Below, piece after piece: positions 17,979 through 28,005 of a stretch of 64,000 nucleotides of DNA. How positions within the stretch are numbered: position 1 is the stretch's first letter; every line of letters starts with the position of its first letter. Source of the DNA: Acidobacteria bacterium OLB17. Lineage in GTDB: Bacteria > Acidobacteriota > Blastocatellia > Pyrinomonadales > Pyrinomonadaceae. A model generated the notes under the pieces. The model ran no database searches. It saw only the letters and a list, made by a program, of their open reading frames with translations, and was not told the DNA's origin. A program made the translations under genes and the position numbers. Location of the stretch: NCBI GenBank assembly GCA_001567505.1, contig LLEU01000039.1, positions 62,001 through 126,000 of the forward strand, in the 5' to 3' direction.

Positions 17979-17984
17979 TATAAT
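17979..17984 (+). promoter_or_regulatory. Extended -10 promoter element for hfq
   Basis: TATAAT preceded by TGC (TGCTATAAT), 53 nt before the hfq ATG, in an AT-rich stretch after miaA. The -35 region is weak, as often seen with extended -10 promoters. This would give hfq-tmk-holB its own transcript. Confidence 0.55.
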
Positions 17985-18036
17985 CGCGGCACTAGCTGTT
18001 GGCCATCACAATTTTGCTTATCGGAGAGGAGAGAAC

Positions 18037-18291
18037 ATGGAGAAGCAGGCTGCCCAGAATATCCAGGATGCGTTCCTGAATTCGGCAAGGCGAGAGAGGT
18101 TGAATGTCGTTGTACATTTGCTGCAAGGGGCAACTTTGACCGGCCGTATAAAAAGTTTTGATAAGTTCTCCCTTCTCCTTGATGTTGGCGGCCCCGACGT
18201 GCTTGTTTTCAAGCACGCGATCTCGTCCATAACACAGGAGCGTCGGCCTGCCCCGCAAACGCCGGCCCCGGCTGAACAGAACCAGGCTTGA
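18037..18291 (+). CDS. hfq: RNA chaperone Hfq
   Basis: 84 residues, with the Sm fold across 5-70: QNIQDAFLNSARRERLNV (Sm1), TGRIKSFDKFSLLLD, and the Sm2 motif VFKHAISSI (the usual form is YKHAIST). A proline/alanine-rich tail of about 15 residues follows. Hfq forms a hexameric ring that pairs small RNAs with mRNAs. A strong GGAGAGG site lies before the ATG. It follows miaA and overlaps the tmk start. Confidence 0.95.
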   Translation: MEKQAAQNIQDAFLNSARRERLNVVVHLLQGATLTGRIKSFDKFSLLLDVGGPDVLVFKHAISSITQERRPAPQTPAPAEQNQA

Positions 18292-18917
18292 AAGGCAGTT
18301 TTATTACCTTTGAAGGGATCGACGGCAGCGGCAAGACGACCCAGCTCGAAAGGCTTGCCGAAAGCCTCCGGCACTCCGGCCGGGACGTTCTCATTACGTG
18401 CGAACCCGGCGGGACGCCGCTCGGCCGCGAGCTCCGCAAGGCTTTCCTCGAAACAAAGCAGGACGTTGAACCTCTCGCCGAACTCCTGCTTTTTGCGGCC
18501 GACCGCGCGCAGCACGTTCAGCATCTGATCCGCCCGGCACTGGCCGAGGGCAAGATCGTAATCTCAGATCGGTATGCCGACGCGACCACCGCGTATCAAG
18601 GGGCGGGACGCGGCTTCGACCTCAAGTTGATCGAGAACGTGACCGCGATCGCGACCGGCGGATTAAAGCCCGATCTTACGCTCTTTTTTGATATCGAGCC
18701 GCAGGCCGCCGTCGATCGAATGGAGTTTCGTGCCGCGCACAAAAAGAATCGTATGGATCTCGAACCGCTGGAGTTCTACGAACGTGTCCGCGACGCTTAC
18801 CTGAGGATCGCCGCCGCCGAACCAGAACGCTTTCGTGTTATCGACGCGGGCCGCGGCATCGACGAGATCGCCGCAGAGACGCTCGAAGCAGTAACGGAGA
18901 TGTTAGATCGTGTTTAG
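18288..18917 (+). CDS. tmk: Thymidylate kinase
   Basis: 209 residues starting at a TTG whose bases overlap the hfq TGA (TTGA). No ATG is available before the P-loop FEGIDGSGKTTQLE. The DRY signature (SDRYADATTAYQGAGRG) and the LID region with RMDLEPLEFYERV are present. The enzyme phosphorylates dTMP to dTDP in DNA precursor synthesis. Its 3' end overlaps holB by 8 nt, the usual tmk-holB pairing. Confidence 0.94.
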   Translation: MKGSFITFEGIDGSGKTTQLERLAESLRHSGRDVLITCEPGGTPLGRELRKAFLETKQDVEPLAELLLFAADRAQHVQHLIRPALAEGKIVISDRYADATTAYQGAGRGFDLKLIENVTAIATGGLKPDLTLFFDIEPQAAVDRMEFRAAHKKNRMDLEPLEFYERVRDAYLRIAAAEPERFRVIDAGRGIDEIAAETLEAVTEMLDRV

Positions 18918-19950
18918 CCGCATTATCGGGAATGAAGCCGCAAAGATCGGGCTCGGCCGCCTGATCCATCAACGGCGGCTGCCGGGTTCGCTCCTTTTTT
19001 CGGGACCGGAGGGCGTAGGCAAAAAGCAGTTCGCGATAGAGACGGCCCGTGCTCTCGCATGCACAGAGCCGAACAACGATGAGGCCTGCGGAGCGTGTTC
19101 GAGCTGCGTGCGGATGGCCGCACTTCCGCCGCCGTCCTCGAATGCCGACGACTATAAACGCGTGTTCTTCACGCAGCATCCCGACCTCGGTTTCGTCCTC
19201 CCGAACAAACGCATCCTTCGTGTCGATGCGATCCGCGACCTCGAACGCGAGGTGAATTTCAAACCATACGAGGCCGCGGCGCGCACGTTCATAATCGACG
19301 ATGCCGATCTGATGAACGATGCGGCAGCGAACGCTCTCCTAAAATCGCTTGAAGAGCCGCCCGAGACCTCGCACATCATACTGATCACGTCGCGGCCGGA
19401 CGTTCTTCTTCCGACGATCCGTTCGCGTTGCCAAGTGGTGCATTTTGCACCTGTCGAACGAAAACTGATCGAGGAATACCTGATCGAGGATCGCGCATTC
19501 TCGCACGATGAAGCGAGGCTTGCCGCGGGCGTCGCTCACGGGAGCATCGGACGCGCCGTCGGGATCGATGTTGCGAACTATCGAAATATGCGGGATCGTG
19601 CGGTCCGCGTGCTTAGGGCAGCGGCCGTTGAATCCGACACGGCCGCATTGATGCGCATCTCCGAAGAGATCAATGACGCAAAGAATAAGGACAATTTCGA
19701 GGCCGAGCTCGATACTCTCGAAGCCGTCGTTCGCGACGTCTGGAGGCTTGCGTGCGGCATCGATCCCGCAAAACTGCTCGACCCGGAAATGGCCGCCGAG
19801 TATCAGAAGATCGCCGAATTTGCCGAGCCTGCCCAGCTTGCCGCCAACCTCGGCGAGATCGAGATGCTTCGACGTACGCTTGCCGTGAACATCAATCGGA
19901 AGGTCGCAACGGACGCGATGTTTTTGACAATGGCCGCGGGAAAGCGGTAA
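18910..19950 (+). CDS. holB: DNA polymerase III delta-prime subunit (clamp loader)
   Basis: 346 residues from GTG 18910, inside the end of tmk. AAA+ clamp-loader features are visible: GPEGVGKKQFAIE (P-loop-like), a four-cysteine zinc module around CGACSSC (about 57-63), FIIDDADLMNDAAANALLK (Walker B/sensor) and TIRSRCQVVHF, the SRC motif used for inter-subunit contact. It is part of the complex that loads the beta clamp. The order hfq-tmk-holB suggests one transcript. Confidence 0.92.
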   Translation: MFSRIIGNEAAKIGLGRLIHQRRLPGSLLFSGPEGVGKKQFAIETARALACTEPNNDEACGACSSCVRMAALPPPSSNADDYKRVFFTQHPDLGFVLPNKRILRVDAIRDLEREVNFKPYEAAARTFIIDDADLMNDAAANALLKSLEEPPETSHIILITSRPDVLLPTIRSRCQVVHFAPVERKLIEEYLIEDRAFSHDEARLAAGVAHGSIGRAVGIDVANYRNMRDRAVRVLRAAAVESDTAALMRISEEINDAKNKDNFEAELDTLEAVVRDVWRLACGIDPAKLLDPEMAAEYQKIAEFAEPAQLAANLGEIEMLRRTLAVNINRKVATDAMFLTMAAGKR

Positions 19951-19966
19951 TTAGGATGTAGGTGAA

Positions 19967-20395
19967 ATGAACGTACTCGCGTTGGAAGATCCATCAATGC
20001 TCACGAGGGCCTCGGCCGTTGCGGGCGCCGGCGCGCTCGGTGTCGGCTCGTTGATGGTCGCAGCTTTCGACCCCTCAAAGGCTCATTTCTTTCCCGTCTG
20101 TCCGCTGCTTGCTCTTACCGGGATCGCATGTCCGGGCTGCGGGCTCACGCGTGCTTTCCACGCGCTCTTCCACGGCGACATCGTGACGGCATTGGATTTT
20201 AATCTGCTCGTGCCGGTGTGGGCGGTCGCTTTTGCATGGACGTTCGTCTCGCTGCTGCTTTTCGGATTTAGGAAAAAAGGGCTGCCGATGTGGCCGACGG
20301 ATCCGAGATTCGTTTACGGGTTCTTTGCGGTCCTGCTTGTTTTCGGCGTGCTGCGGAATATCCCGGCCTGGCCCTTGACGATCCTTTACCCTTAG
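19967..20395 (+). CDS. DUF2752 membrane protein
   Basis: 142 residues with about three membrane segments and the signature CPGCGLTRAFHALFHGD, which defines DUF2752. The function of the family is unknown; the CPxCG motif could bind metal or be redox active. It begins 16 nt after holB. Its stop overlaps the ispG stop on the other strand by 4 nt. Confidence 0.8.
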   Translation: MNVLALEDPSMLTRASAVAGAGALGVGSLMVAAFDPSKAHFFPVCPLLALTGIACPGCGLTRAFHALFHGDIVTALDFNLLVPVWAVAFAWTFVSLLLFGFRKKGLPMWPTDPRFVYGFFAVLLVFGVLRNIPAWPLTILYP

Positions 20396-21501
20396 CCTAA
20401 CGGGACAAGTCGTTTTGCGGCTTCGATGGGCGAGACGGACGGCCCTTCGGTGCGGAGAAGTTCGACCTCTTTTACGAATTCCTCAACGATGTCCTCGCCC
20501 GAGACACGCCGCAGCGGAACGCCGTTCTTGAAGATCATCCCGACATTTCGGCCGAAGGTGATCCCAAGCTGCGAATCGTGAGCTTCGCCGGGGCCGTTCA
20601 CCGCACAGCCCATGATCGAAAGATGGAGAGGTTCCTCGACGTGTGCGAGGCGCCGCTCGACCTCGGTAACGATCTCGACGAAGTTGTCGATATCAAGCCG
20701 TCCGCATGTCGGGCAGGCGACGACCGTTACGCCGCGTTTGCGCAGTTCGAGCGACTTCAGTATTTCCCAGGCGACGCGGACCTCTTCGTGCGGTTCGGCG
20801 GCAAGCGAAACGCGTATCGTGTCGCCGATGTCCTCGCTTAGCAGGATGCCGAGGCCGATCGCGGACTTTATCGTCCCGCCGAAAGGCGTTCCCGCTTCCG
20901 TGACTCCAAGATGAAGCGGATAATCAACCTCTGCGGCCATCAGGCGATAGGCCGCGACCATTCGATTCACGTCCGAGGCCTTAAGCGAAATGATGATGTC
21001 GCCGAAGCCAAGATCTTCGAGGATGTGCACGTGCCGAAGCCCGCTCTCGAGCATCGCTTCAGGCGTTGCCGAACCGTATTTCTTGAGCAGATCCTTTTCG
21101 AGCGAACCGCCATTCACGCCGATGCGGATCGGCACCTTTTGAGCTTCTGCGGCACGGACGACCTCGCGCACGCGCTCGATCTTTCCGATATTGCCGGGGT
21201 TTATGCGGAGCTTGTCGATGCCGGCCTCGAGGGCTTTTAGTGCGAGCTTGTAATGGAAATGAATGTCGGCAACGAGCGGGACGTCCGTGCGTTTGCGGAT
21301 CTCTTTTAGTGCGTCGGCGGCGGCGTCATCGGGCACCGCGATGCGGACGATCTCGCAACCGGCGGCGACCATCTCCTCGATCTGCTTCAGCGTGCCGTCA
21401 ACATCGGTCGTGTCCGTTTTGGTCATCGACTGGACGACGACGGGTGCACCGCCGCCGATCTGTATGTCGCGAACCATTACCGGTCTTGTCGTCTTACCCA
21501 T
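20392..21501 (-). CDS. ispG: 4-hydroxy-3-methylbut-2-en-1-yl diphosphate synthase
   Basis: 369 residues. The N-terminal TIM-barrel is clear (VVVQSMTKTDTTDVDGTL, RINPGNIG, RIGVNGGSLEKDLL). The C-terminal iron-sulfur part has CPTCGRLD and IMGCAVNGPGEA, giving the three [4Fe-4S] cysteines. IspG performs the reductive ring opening of MEcPP to HMBPP in the MEP isoprenoid pathway. It sits downstream of dxr and rseP on the same strand; dxr belongs to the same pathway. Confidence 0.95.
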   Translation of the reverse strand: MGKTTRPVMVRDIQIGGGAPVVVQSMTKTDTTDVDGTLKQIEEMVAAGCEIVRIAVPDDAAADALKEIRKRTDVPLVADIHFHYKLALKALEAGIDKLRINPGNIGKIERVREVVRAAEAQKVPIRIGVNGGSLEKDLLKKYGSATPEAMLESGLRHVHILEDLGFGDIIISLKASDVNRMVAAYRLMAAEVDYPLHLGVTEAGTPFGGTIKSAIGLGILLSEDIGDTIRVSLAAEPHEEVRVAWEILKSLELRKRGVTVVACPTCGRLDIDNFVEIVTEVERRLAHVEEPLHLSIMGCAVNGPGEAHDSQLGITFGRNVGMIFKNGVPLRRVSGEDIVEEFVKEVELLRTEGPSVSPIEAAKRLVPLG

Positions 21502-21618
21502 TTGAAAAACGCAGCAAACCTAATCTTATCAGCCGAAAGGCAGCACACAAAAAAGGAGAAAGCTCGAGGTTAGATCGATCCGCAGCCGATGCAGCCTCGG
21601 GCCTCGCCGTTTTTAGAT

Positions 21619-23044
21619 CTACTTCGCGAAGAGCCTTGAAACGTCGAAGAAAATAGTTGTCACCATCAAAAGCAGCACGATACCGAGGCCCGTAAGCTGG
21701 ATCCGTTCGCGTGCGACAAGCGAAAGCGTCTTGCCGAACCAGGACAGGACCTTCTCGATGCCGAGCACCATGATCTGGCCGCCGTCGAGCATCGGGATCG
21801 GCAGCAAATTCATAACGCCGAGCGTCAAACTGATCGCCATCAGGAGCGGCAAAAGACCTAAGAAGCCGCCTGCGAAGACGGTCTTGACGATCATCTGTCC
21901 GATACCGATCGGGCCGGACAGTGTGTCGCGCGCAGAGCGTTCGCCGGTGCTGACCTGGCCGAGTGCAACGCCCGTAAGCCGCAGTATCCGCAGGTTCTGG
22001 TCGAGTGCGAATGCCGCAGCACCGCCAAGCCCGACCGCCTCGCGTTTTGCGAGAAGGCTCGGGTCGAAGCCGATGCCGATCAGGAATCTGTCACCTCGTT
22101 GCTCGGCGTGGGTCGTGACCGTCAACTGCTGCCCCTTTCGGTCGATCGAGAGCGTTAGCGGCTGGCCCTTTGAGTCCGTGACGACGGACTGCATCTTGCG
22201 AACATTCGTAATGTTGATACCGTTGACCGCCTTGATCCAATCGCCGACCTGTACGCCGTCCTTTGCAGCCGGAAGCGACGTATCGAGGATGCCGACCACG
22301 ACTGGCTCAGTAGCCGCGTCGGCTTCCATATCGAGTACTCCCATGGACTGTCCGCTAATTGTAAGGTTCGACGGTGTGATCGAAAGATCGAGGCGTTTCC
22401 CGTCGCGTTCGACGCTGATCGGGACCGGCTTTTCGGCAAAGAGGAGTGCGTCGTCCTCGATCCGCGTCCAGGACGGATTCTCCGTTCCCTGAAAAGCGAC
22501 GATGCGGTCGCGGCCTGGATCCCGGCGTGTGCGGCGGCCCCGTCCGGCGTTACAAAGCCGACGAGCGGAGCGGGATTTACCGGAACACCGAGCCAAAGGG
22601 CGATGCCGAGCGGGATGGCAAGCGCGAGCACGAAATTCATAAAAGGCCCGCCGAGCATCACAAAGAATTTCTGCCAACGCGGCCGAAGTTCGTAAAGCTC
22701 GGTAGGCGGCACGACGTAACTCGCCGCCCCTTTTCCTTCCTCAGCCGCGCCGATGTTGCGCTGGTCCATGAAGGTTTCCAGGTCGCCGATTTTCCACCTT
22801 CCAGCGGGGCGGTCACATCGTCCCCGTAAAGTTTCACATAAGCCCCGAGCGGTATCGCCGAAACGCGATAGTCCGTGTGGCCGATCTTCACGCCGAAAAG
22901 CCTCGGTCCGAGGCCGAACAGCGAGTACGCCTCGACACGCATCCCGAAGAGCTTCGCGATGATAAAATGCCCGAACTCGTGGATATTGATCGCGACCCCG
23001 AGTACGAAAATGATCGCTAGAATAGCTATTAGAACGTCCAACAT
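21619..23044 (-). CDS. rseP: RseP-type site-2 zinc protease (M50), two frameshifts
   Basis: The N-terminal part has NIHEFGHFIIAKLFG (the HExxH zinc site in the first membrane span). The middle has FVMLGGPFMNFVLALAIPLG, followed by PDZ domains (VQVGDWIKAVNGI). The C-terminal part has LLPIPMLDGGQ, the family DG motif. These lie in three different frames. One A missing at about 22791 and one base missing at about 22510 restore a single 475-residue protein. RseP cuts membrane-bound anti-sigma factors and leftover signal peptides. The ATG overlaps the dxr stop (TGATG). Confidence 0.88.
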
Positions 23045-24225
23045 CAGTTTTTACCGCTAGTGCCGGCCGCGGCCGGGCCAATTGCCATTATAGCGCGTTC
23101 ACGCGCCCAAGTATCGGCTGCAAGAACGGCCGCGAGCGTGTCCGCGGGTGTCGGCGTATGCTCGCGCATAACGCGCCGATTCGTCTCGCCGATGTGGTCA
23201 AAGCCAATTTTCCCGTCAAGGAACGCCTGAACGCTGACCTCGTTCGCGGCGTTCAACACCGCCGGCATCGTGCCGCCGGCCGCAAGGGCTTCGAACGCTA
23301 GCCCGAGACACGGAAAGCGTTCAATGTCGGGGTCCTCGAATTCAAGTTTGCCGACCGCAGCGAGATCGAGACGGCCGCAAGAGGCTTCCTGCCGCACCGG
23401 AAAGGTAATGGCGTACTGGATCGCGTGCCGCATATCCGGGACGCCAAGCTGGGCGATCACGGAACCGTCGATCATCTCGATCATAGAATGCACGACCGAC
23501 TGCGGATGCACGATCACCGAGATCCGGTCGGCGTCAAAGCCGAAGAGCCACTTTGCCTCGATCACCTCAAGCCCTTTGTTCATTAGCGTGGCAGAGTCGA
23601 TCGTGATCTTCTCGCCCATTTTCCAGTTCGGATGGTCGAGCGCCTCTTTGCGCGTCGCCGCGGCGATCCGTTCCTTTGTCCAGGTCCGAAAAGGGCCGCC
23701 CGAAGCCGTTAAAATAAGACGCCGGACCTCGCCTGCGCGTTCGCCGCGAAGGCATTGATGTATCGCGTTGTGCTCGCTATCGACGGGGACGATCTCGGCA
23801 CCCGAGCTTGCCGCGGCGGCAGTCATCAGTTCGCCCGCCATTACGAGCGTTTCCTTGTTCGCAAGCGCGATGCGTTTGCCCGCTTCGATCGCACGAAGCG
23901 TCGGGATAAACCCAACAGCACCAACAGTTGCGGAGACCACCGTTTCAGCTTGCGGATGCGTGGCGACGGCGACAAGCCCCGATTCCCCGCATTCGATGCG
24001 CGGTTTTTTGTCGAGCTTTGCGACCGCCTTTTCAAGGAAAACGGCACATTCCTCGTCACCGCAGGCGACGAGTTCCGGCGAGAAGCGCTCGATCTGCTCG
24101 ACGAATTTTTCGGTATTTCGGCCTGCGGCCATCGCGACGACACGCACATCGCCAAGATGTTCGACGACTTTCAGAGTATTGCAGCCGATCGAGCCGGTAG
24201 AGCCAAGGATTGAGATCGCTTTCAT
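23044..24225 (-). CDS. dxr: 1-deoxy-D-xylulose 5-phosphate reductoisomerase
   Basis: 393 residues. The NADPH-binding start is ILGSTGSIGCNTLKVV; ALANKETLVMAG and VPVDSEHNAIHQCL carry metal and substrate residues; the C-terminal domain has LAFEALAAGGTMPAVLNAANE. It converts DXP to MEP, the committed step of the MEP pathway completed in part by ispG nearby. Coupled to rseP by a one-base overlap, as in many bacteria. Confidence 0.95.
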   Translation of the reverse strand: MKAISILGSTGSIGCNTLKVVEHLGDVRVVAMAAGRNTEKFVEQIERFSPELVACGDEECAVFLEKAVAKLDKKPRIECGESGLVAVATHPQAETVVSATVGAVGFIPTLRAIEAGKRIALANKETLVMAGELMTAAAASSGAEIVPVDSEHNAIHQCLRGERAGEVRRLILTASGGPFRTWTKERIAAATRKEALDHPNWKMGEKITIDSATLMNKGLEVIEAKWLFGFDADRISVIVHPQSVVHSMIEMIDGSVIAQLGVPDMRHAIQYAITFPVRQEASCGRLDLAAVGKLEFEDPDIERFPCLGLAFEALAAGGTMPAVLNAANEVSVQAFLDGKIGFDHIGETNRRVMREHTPTPADTLAAVLAADTWARERAIMAIGPAAAGTSGKN

Positions 24226-24286
24226 ACGAAACGAGGACGCCCTTAGATTATCACATCGCTCCGGGGTGAAAGAATGTGCGGGGTGG

Positions 24287-24880
24287 TCAACCCTCGTCCT
24301 GCGAGAACTCGATCGCCGATTCCATACGATCGGACCTTACCGTCCCCGAGGCCTGCTTTTCTGCGAGGAACTCATTGAACTGCTGAGACCGGTTCTTTGG
24401 CACACTCAGCGTCTTCCATCCCGCTGCACGGAGGTGTTTTGCAAGGAAGACGATCTGGCCGATGTGGTATGCGTAATGCGTCATTTGGCGGTTCATCGCT
24501 TCGATGACCGTGTGTGGTTCGCCCCGGATCGTCACCGTCCGCGAAAGGTCGGCTTCCTCCAGCGGTTCAAGGCTGTCGAACAGGGTCTGCCAACCGTCTT
24601 CCCACGCTTTCATCAGCGATTCGCGCGTATCGCCGATCAGCTCGAATTCCGTATCGCGGTTCCGATCCGGCTTTTCCCCGTCCGTGGTAAAGAGATCTTT
24701 CCAACGCGAACGCAGATTCCCTGCAACGTGCTTTACGATGAGTGCGAGCGAATTGCTCTCAACGTCGATCTGGCCGAAGAACTCTTCGTCCGAGACCTGT
24801 TCAAGCGCGCGTTCGGCGAGTTTCTTGTAACTGCGAAAGGCTTGAAGCGCATCGGAATGATAGTTTTCGATCAAAGACAT
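24287..24880 (-). CDS. DinB-like four-helix protein (DUF1572 type)
   Basis: 197 residues, all helical in appearance. Candidate metal histidines appear in VKHVAGNLRSRW and in MTHYAYHIGQIVFLA, the layout of the DinB/YfiT superfamily, of which DUF1572 is a branch. Members include thiol transferases that use bacillithiol or mycothiol. No direct clue to the substrate is present. It stands just downstream of the SulP gene and upstream of dxr, on the same strand, but gaps of about 50-60 nt leave operon membership open. Confidence 0.72.
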   Translation of the reverse strand: MSLIENYHSDALQAFRSYKKLAERALEQVSDEEFFGQIDVESNSLALIVKHVAGNLRSRWKDLFTTDGEKPDRNRDTEFELIGDTRESLMKAWEDGWQTLFDSLEPLEEADLSRTVTIRGEPHTVIEAMNRQMTHYAYHIGQIVFLAKHLRAAGWKTLSVPKNRSQQFNEFLAEKQASGTVRSDRMESAIEFSQDEG

Positions 24881-24928
24881 ACGAGTCCTCCAAAATGCAA
24901 TACGTTTCAGCCGATCACGCTCGGCAGC

Positions 24929-26599
24929 TTATTTAGATACCCGATCTTTCAAAACTGCCTCGGCCCGTTCGAGTGCGACGAAGATATCGGGAGCAAAACT
25001 GTCCCGGCCGACAGTCTCGACAAAGCCGCTCTGTCGCATCACGCGGTAAACACCTCTCGATACGGCTGAGAAAATCAGCAGTTGGCCATTCTCCCTAGCC
25101 TCTGCTGCGAGTTCTTCTAGGACGTGGATGCCGCTCGCGTCTATCGTTGGGACTTGCCGCATCCGGAGGATGATAACCTTTGGCCGTTTCGCAACGACCC
25201 TGATCGACTCTTTGAACTGCCGAACAGCGCCGAAGAAAAGCGAACCGTAGATCTCGAATACCTCGACGCCTTTGGGTATCTCGACGGCCGACATATCGCG
25301 CGCCTTGAACTCCTCGTCATCCTTTAGATTCTCCGTGATGAGTGAAGCTGAAGTTTCGCTCGACATCTTTTGAAGGAAGAGAAAGGCCGCCAGCAAGATC
25401 CCGATCTGGATCGCAACCGTGAGGTCAATAAAGACGGTAAGTAAGAATGTGACAAGCAGTACGACGACATCGCCTCGCGGACTCTTGAGAAGGTGCACGA
25501 ACTCGCGCCATTCGCTCATATTGTAGGCGACGATGATGAGGACGGCGGCGAGAGTGGCCATCGGTATCAGGGCCGCCCATTTGCCTATGAAAAGCAGCAC
25601 CAAGAGCAGGAATATCGAGTGTATCAATGCCGCGACAGGCGTCTTGCCGCCGCTCTTGATGTTGGTCGCAGTTCGTGCGATGGCTCCAGTTGCCGGGATC
25701 CCACCAAAAATGATGGACACGATGTTGCCTGAACCCTGGGCGATCAACTCCATATTCGATCGGTGCCTTGCCCCGGTCATACCATCGGCGACGACCGCGG
25801 ACAATAAGGACTCGAGGCCGGCAAGCAGGGCGATCGTAACTGCGGGCATAAACAGCTGCTGTACCATTTCGAAGGAGATGTTCGGAAGATGAGGCGATGG
25901 CAGCCCGCTCGGTACGTTCCCAAACCGCGTCTCGATCGTTTGGACCGGTAGGTCAAAGAACTGGACAACAAAGGTCACAACAAGGATCGCGATCAGTTGG
26001 CCGGGGATCCTCTTAACCCACTTGTTCCAAAGTATGATGATAAGAAGGGAGCTTCCACCGACGGCAACAGTGTAAACGTCCGCCGTGTGAAGGTGCCGAA
26101 CATACTCGACCCACTTCTCGACAAAGTCGGCCGGGACCTTATCGATCTTCAGCCCGACAAACTCACTAACCTGCGATGAGAAGATGATCAGAGCAATTGC
26201 CGACGTGAATCCTACGGTCACCGGGTAGGGGACGAACTTCAAAAAGGCGCCCATGCGGGCAAGGCCCATGAGTATCAGCAGGACCCCGGCCATAAGCGTC
26301 GCGACCGCCAGGCCGTCATATCCATATTTCTCAACAATGCCGTAAACGATGACGATGAACGCACCCGTCGGGCCGCTGATGCCCGTTCGTGTGCCGCCAA
26401 GCAGGGCGATCGTGAAACCGGCGAAGATCGCTGTGTAGAGTCCCTGTTCGGGTTTGACGCCGCTCGCGATAGCAAGGGCGATGGCTAGCGGGAGAGCAAC
26501 AATTCCAACCGTCAGGCCGCCGAGGATGTCGCCGCGAAGCAATGCCTTCGTATAGCCTTCGCGGAAGACTGAAAGTAGTTTCGGTTCGAGCTTTGTCAT
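24929..26599 (-). CDS. SulP-family anion transporter with C-terminal STAS domain
   Basis: About 556 residues from ATG 26599; a TTG ten codons upstream is possible but lies in the end of hisS. There are about 12-14 membrane segments; GGLTVGIVALPLAIALAIAS and GPTGAFIVIV are SulP signatures. The STAS domain occupies the last 120 residues (RMRQVPTIDASGIHVLEEL). SulP proteins carry sulfate, bicarbonate or dicarboxylates. Within the same strand block a gamma carbonic anhydrase lies 1.4 kb away, so bicarbonate is one option, but the substrate is not shown by the sequence. Confidence 0.85.
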   Translation of the reverse strand: MTKLEPKLLSVFREGYTKALLRGDILGGLTVGIVALPLAIALAIASGVKPEQGLYTAIFAGFTIALLGGTRTGISGPTGAFIVIVYGIVEKYGYDGLAVATLMAGVLLILMGLARMGAFLKFVPYPVTVGFTSAIALIIFSSQVSEFVGLKIDKVPADFVEKWVEYVRHLHTADVYTVAVGGSSLLIIILWNKWVKRIPGQLIAILVVTFVVQFFDLPVQTIETRFGNVPSGLPSPHLPNISFEMVQQLFMPAVTIALLAGLESLLSAVVADGMTGARHRSNMELIAQGSGNIVSIIFGGIPATGAIARTATNIKSGGKTPVAALIHSIFLLLVLLFIGKWAALIPMATLAAVLIIVAYNMSEWREFVHLLKSPRGDVVVLLVTFLLTVFIDLTVAIQIGILLAAFLFLQKMSSETSASLITENLKDDEEFKARDMSAVEIPKGVEVFEIYGSLFFGAVRQFKESIRVVAKRPKVIILRMRQVPTIDASGIHVLEELAAEARENGQLLIFSAVSRGVYRVMRQSGFVETVGRDSFAPDIFVALERAEAVLKDRVSK

Positions 26600-26616
26600 C
26601 GAGAGTGATCGGCTGA

Positions 26617-27915
26617 TCAGGCCTTCCAACGAATGGCCGCACCAAGCTTTTTGATCGCATTTTCACGCTCAAGTGATTCCTGTTCGCCTGTCCGCAGGTC
26701 TTTGAGCGTAACTTTCCCTTCGGCGAGTTCGCTTTCACCGAGGACGCAGACGTAAGGAACCTTTAACGAATCCGCGTATTTGAGCTGCTTGCCGAGCTTG
26801 TCCGCGTCGGGATAGACGGTTACACGAAGTCCGGCGGCCCGCAGTTCTGCGGCGAGTTTTATAGTCTCGGCGGCAGTCTCTTCGTCCAGAACCGTCACCA
26901 TCACGTCTGCAGGCGTCGAGTCGGCGACCTCGGGCGGGAACATTCCACGCTCGTCCATCACCACAAGGATCCGTTCTAACCCAAGCGAGATCCCGCACGC
27001 CGGTATCTGCTCTTTGCCGAACATCCCGATAAGGCCGTCATAACGGCCGCCGCCGGCGAGGCTGCCGGGAAGGTCGGGCACATTCACCTCAATGATCATT
27101 CCGGTGTAGTAAGAAAGTCCGCGAGCAAGGCTCGGATCATCCTTGATCCGGTCGCTCGAACGTAAAAGGCTGACGACCTTTGCGATCGTTTCGCTTTGAG
27201 GAGCCGCTTCCGGATCTTTCGCGAATGAAAGGAATCGTCCCGCTGCTTCTCTTGAGATCCCGCGAGCCTGCAGTTCGTTCAAGACGCCTTCTTCGCCGAT
27301 CTTGTCGAGCTTGTCGAGCGCGACCATTGCGTCGGTCTCGAGCGATGCCTCAATGCCCGCGTCGCTGACCATTTTGCTTAGGCGTTTACGATCATTCAGG
27401 CGAAAAACGTAGTCCGTAAAACCCAGCCTTTCGAAGATCTCAGCGGCGGCCGAGATCAGCTCAGCCTCGACGAGCGGCGACGTCGAACCGATCGAGTCCA
27501 CGTCGCATTGATAGAATTCCCGATAGCGGCCACGTGCCGGGCGATCGGCACGCCAGACTGGCTGTATCTGATAGCGTTTAAAGAACTTAGGGAGTTTATC
27601 ACGTTTGTCCGCAACGACACGTGCGAGCGGCACCGTGAGGTCGTAACGAAGGGCAAGGTCGGCAAGGTCGGCGACTTTTTTGGCGTTCGCGATGTCGAGT
27701 TTCTCGCCGCGTTTCAGGATCTTGAACATCAACTGCCCGCCTTCCTCGCCGTATTTTCCCGTGAGCGTTTCGAGGTTCTCGAACGCCGGCGTTTCGAGCG
27801 GCTCAAAGCCATAGGATTCGTACACCTCTTTGATGATGCCGATCACATATTCGCGTTTTCTGATATCGGCGGGCAGGAAGTCTCGTGTCCCGCGTGCCGG
27901 ATTTGTTGAAGCCAT
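26617..27915 (-). CDS. hisS: Histidyl-tRNA synthetase
   Basis: 432 residues. Class II motifs are visible: GTRDFLP at the start, RYDLTVPLARVVA (motif 2 region with FKRYQIQPVWRADRP) and GGRYDGLIGMFG with GISLGLERILVVM (motif 3). The C-terminal anticodon domain ends GAAIRWKA. It charges tRNA-His. The sulP gene follows after a short gap. Confidence 0.96.
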   Translation of the reverse strand: MASTNPARGTRDFLPADIRKREYVIGIIKEVYESYGFEPLETPAFENLETLTGKYGEEGGQLMFKILKRGEKLDIANAKKVADLADLALRYDLTVPLARVVADKRDKLPKFFKRYQIQPVWRADRPARGRYREFYQCDVDSIGSTSPLVEAELISAAAEIFERLGFTDYVFRLNDRKRLSKMVSDAGIEASLETDAMVALDKLDKIGEEGVLNELQARGISREAAGRFLSFAKDPEAAPQSETIAKVVSLLRSSDRIKDDPSLARGLSYYTGMIIEVNVPDLPGSLAGGGRYDGLIGMFGKEQIPACGISLGLERILVVMDERGMFPPEVADSTPADVMVTVLDEETAAETIKLAAELRAAGLRVTVYPDADKLGKQLKYADSLKVPYVCVLGESELAEGKVTLKDLRTGEQESLERENAIKKLGAAIRWKA

Positions 27916-28005
27916 CGAAGCGTATTTTACAATAACTGCCGCGGCGATCAGGGCCTTGCCTGCGGCAAAATGAGAAACGAGGTGCGAAAATCCGTAAAAG
28001 AGCAG

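Noticed and set aside
16082-18000. Complete restriction-modification system
   Set aside because: No methyltransferase motifs are present in the genes around the HinP1I-like protein, so only the endonuclease half is reported.
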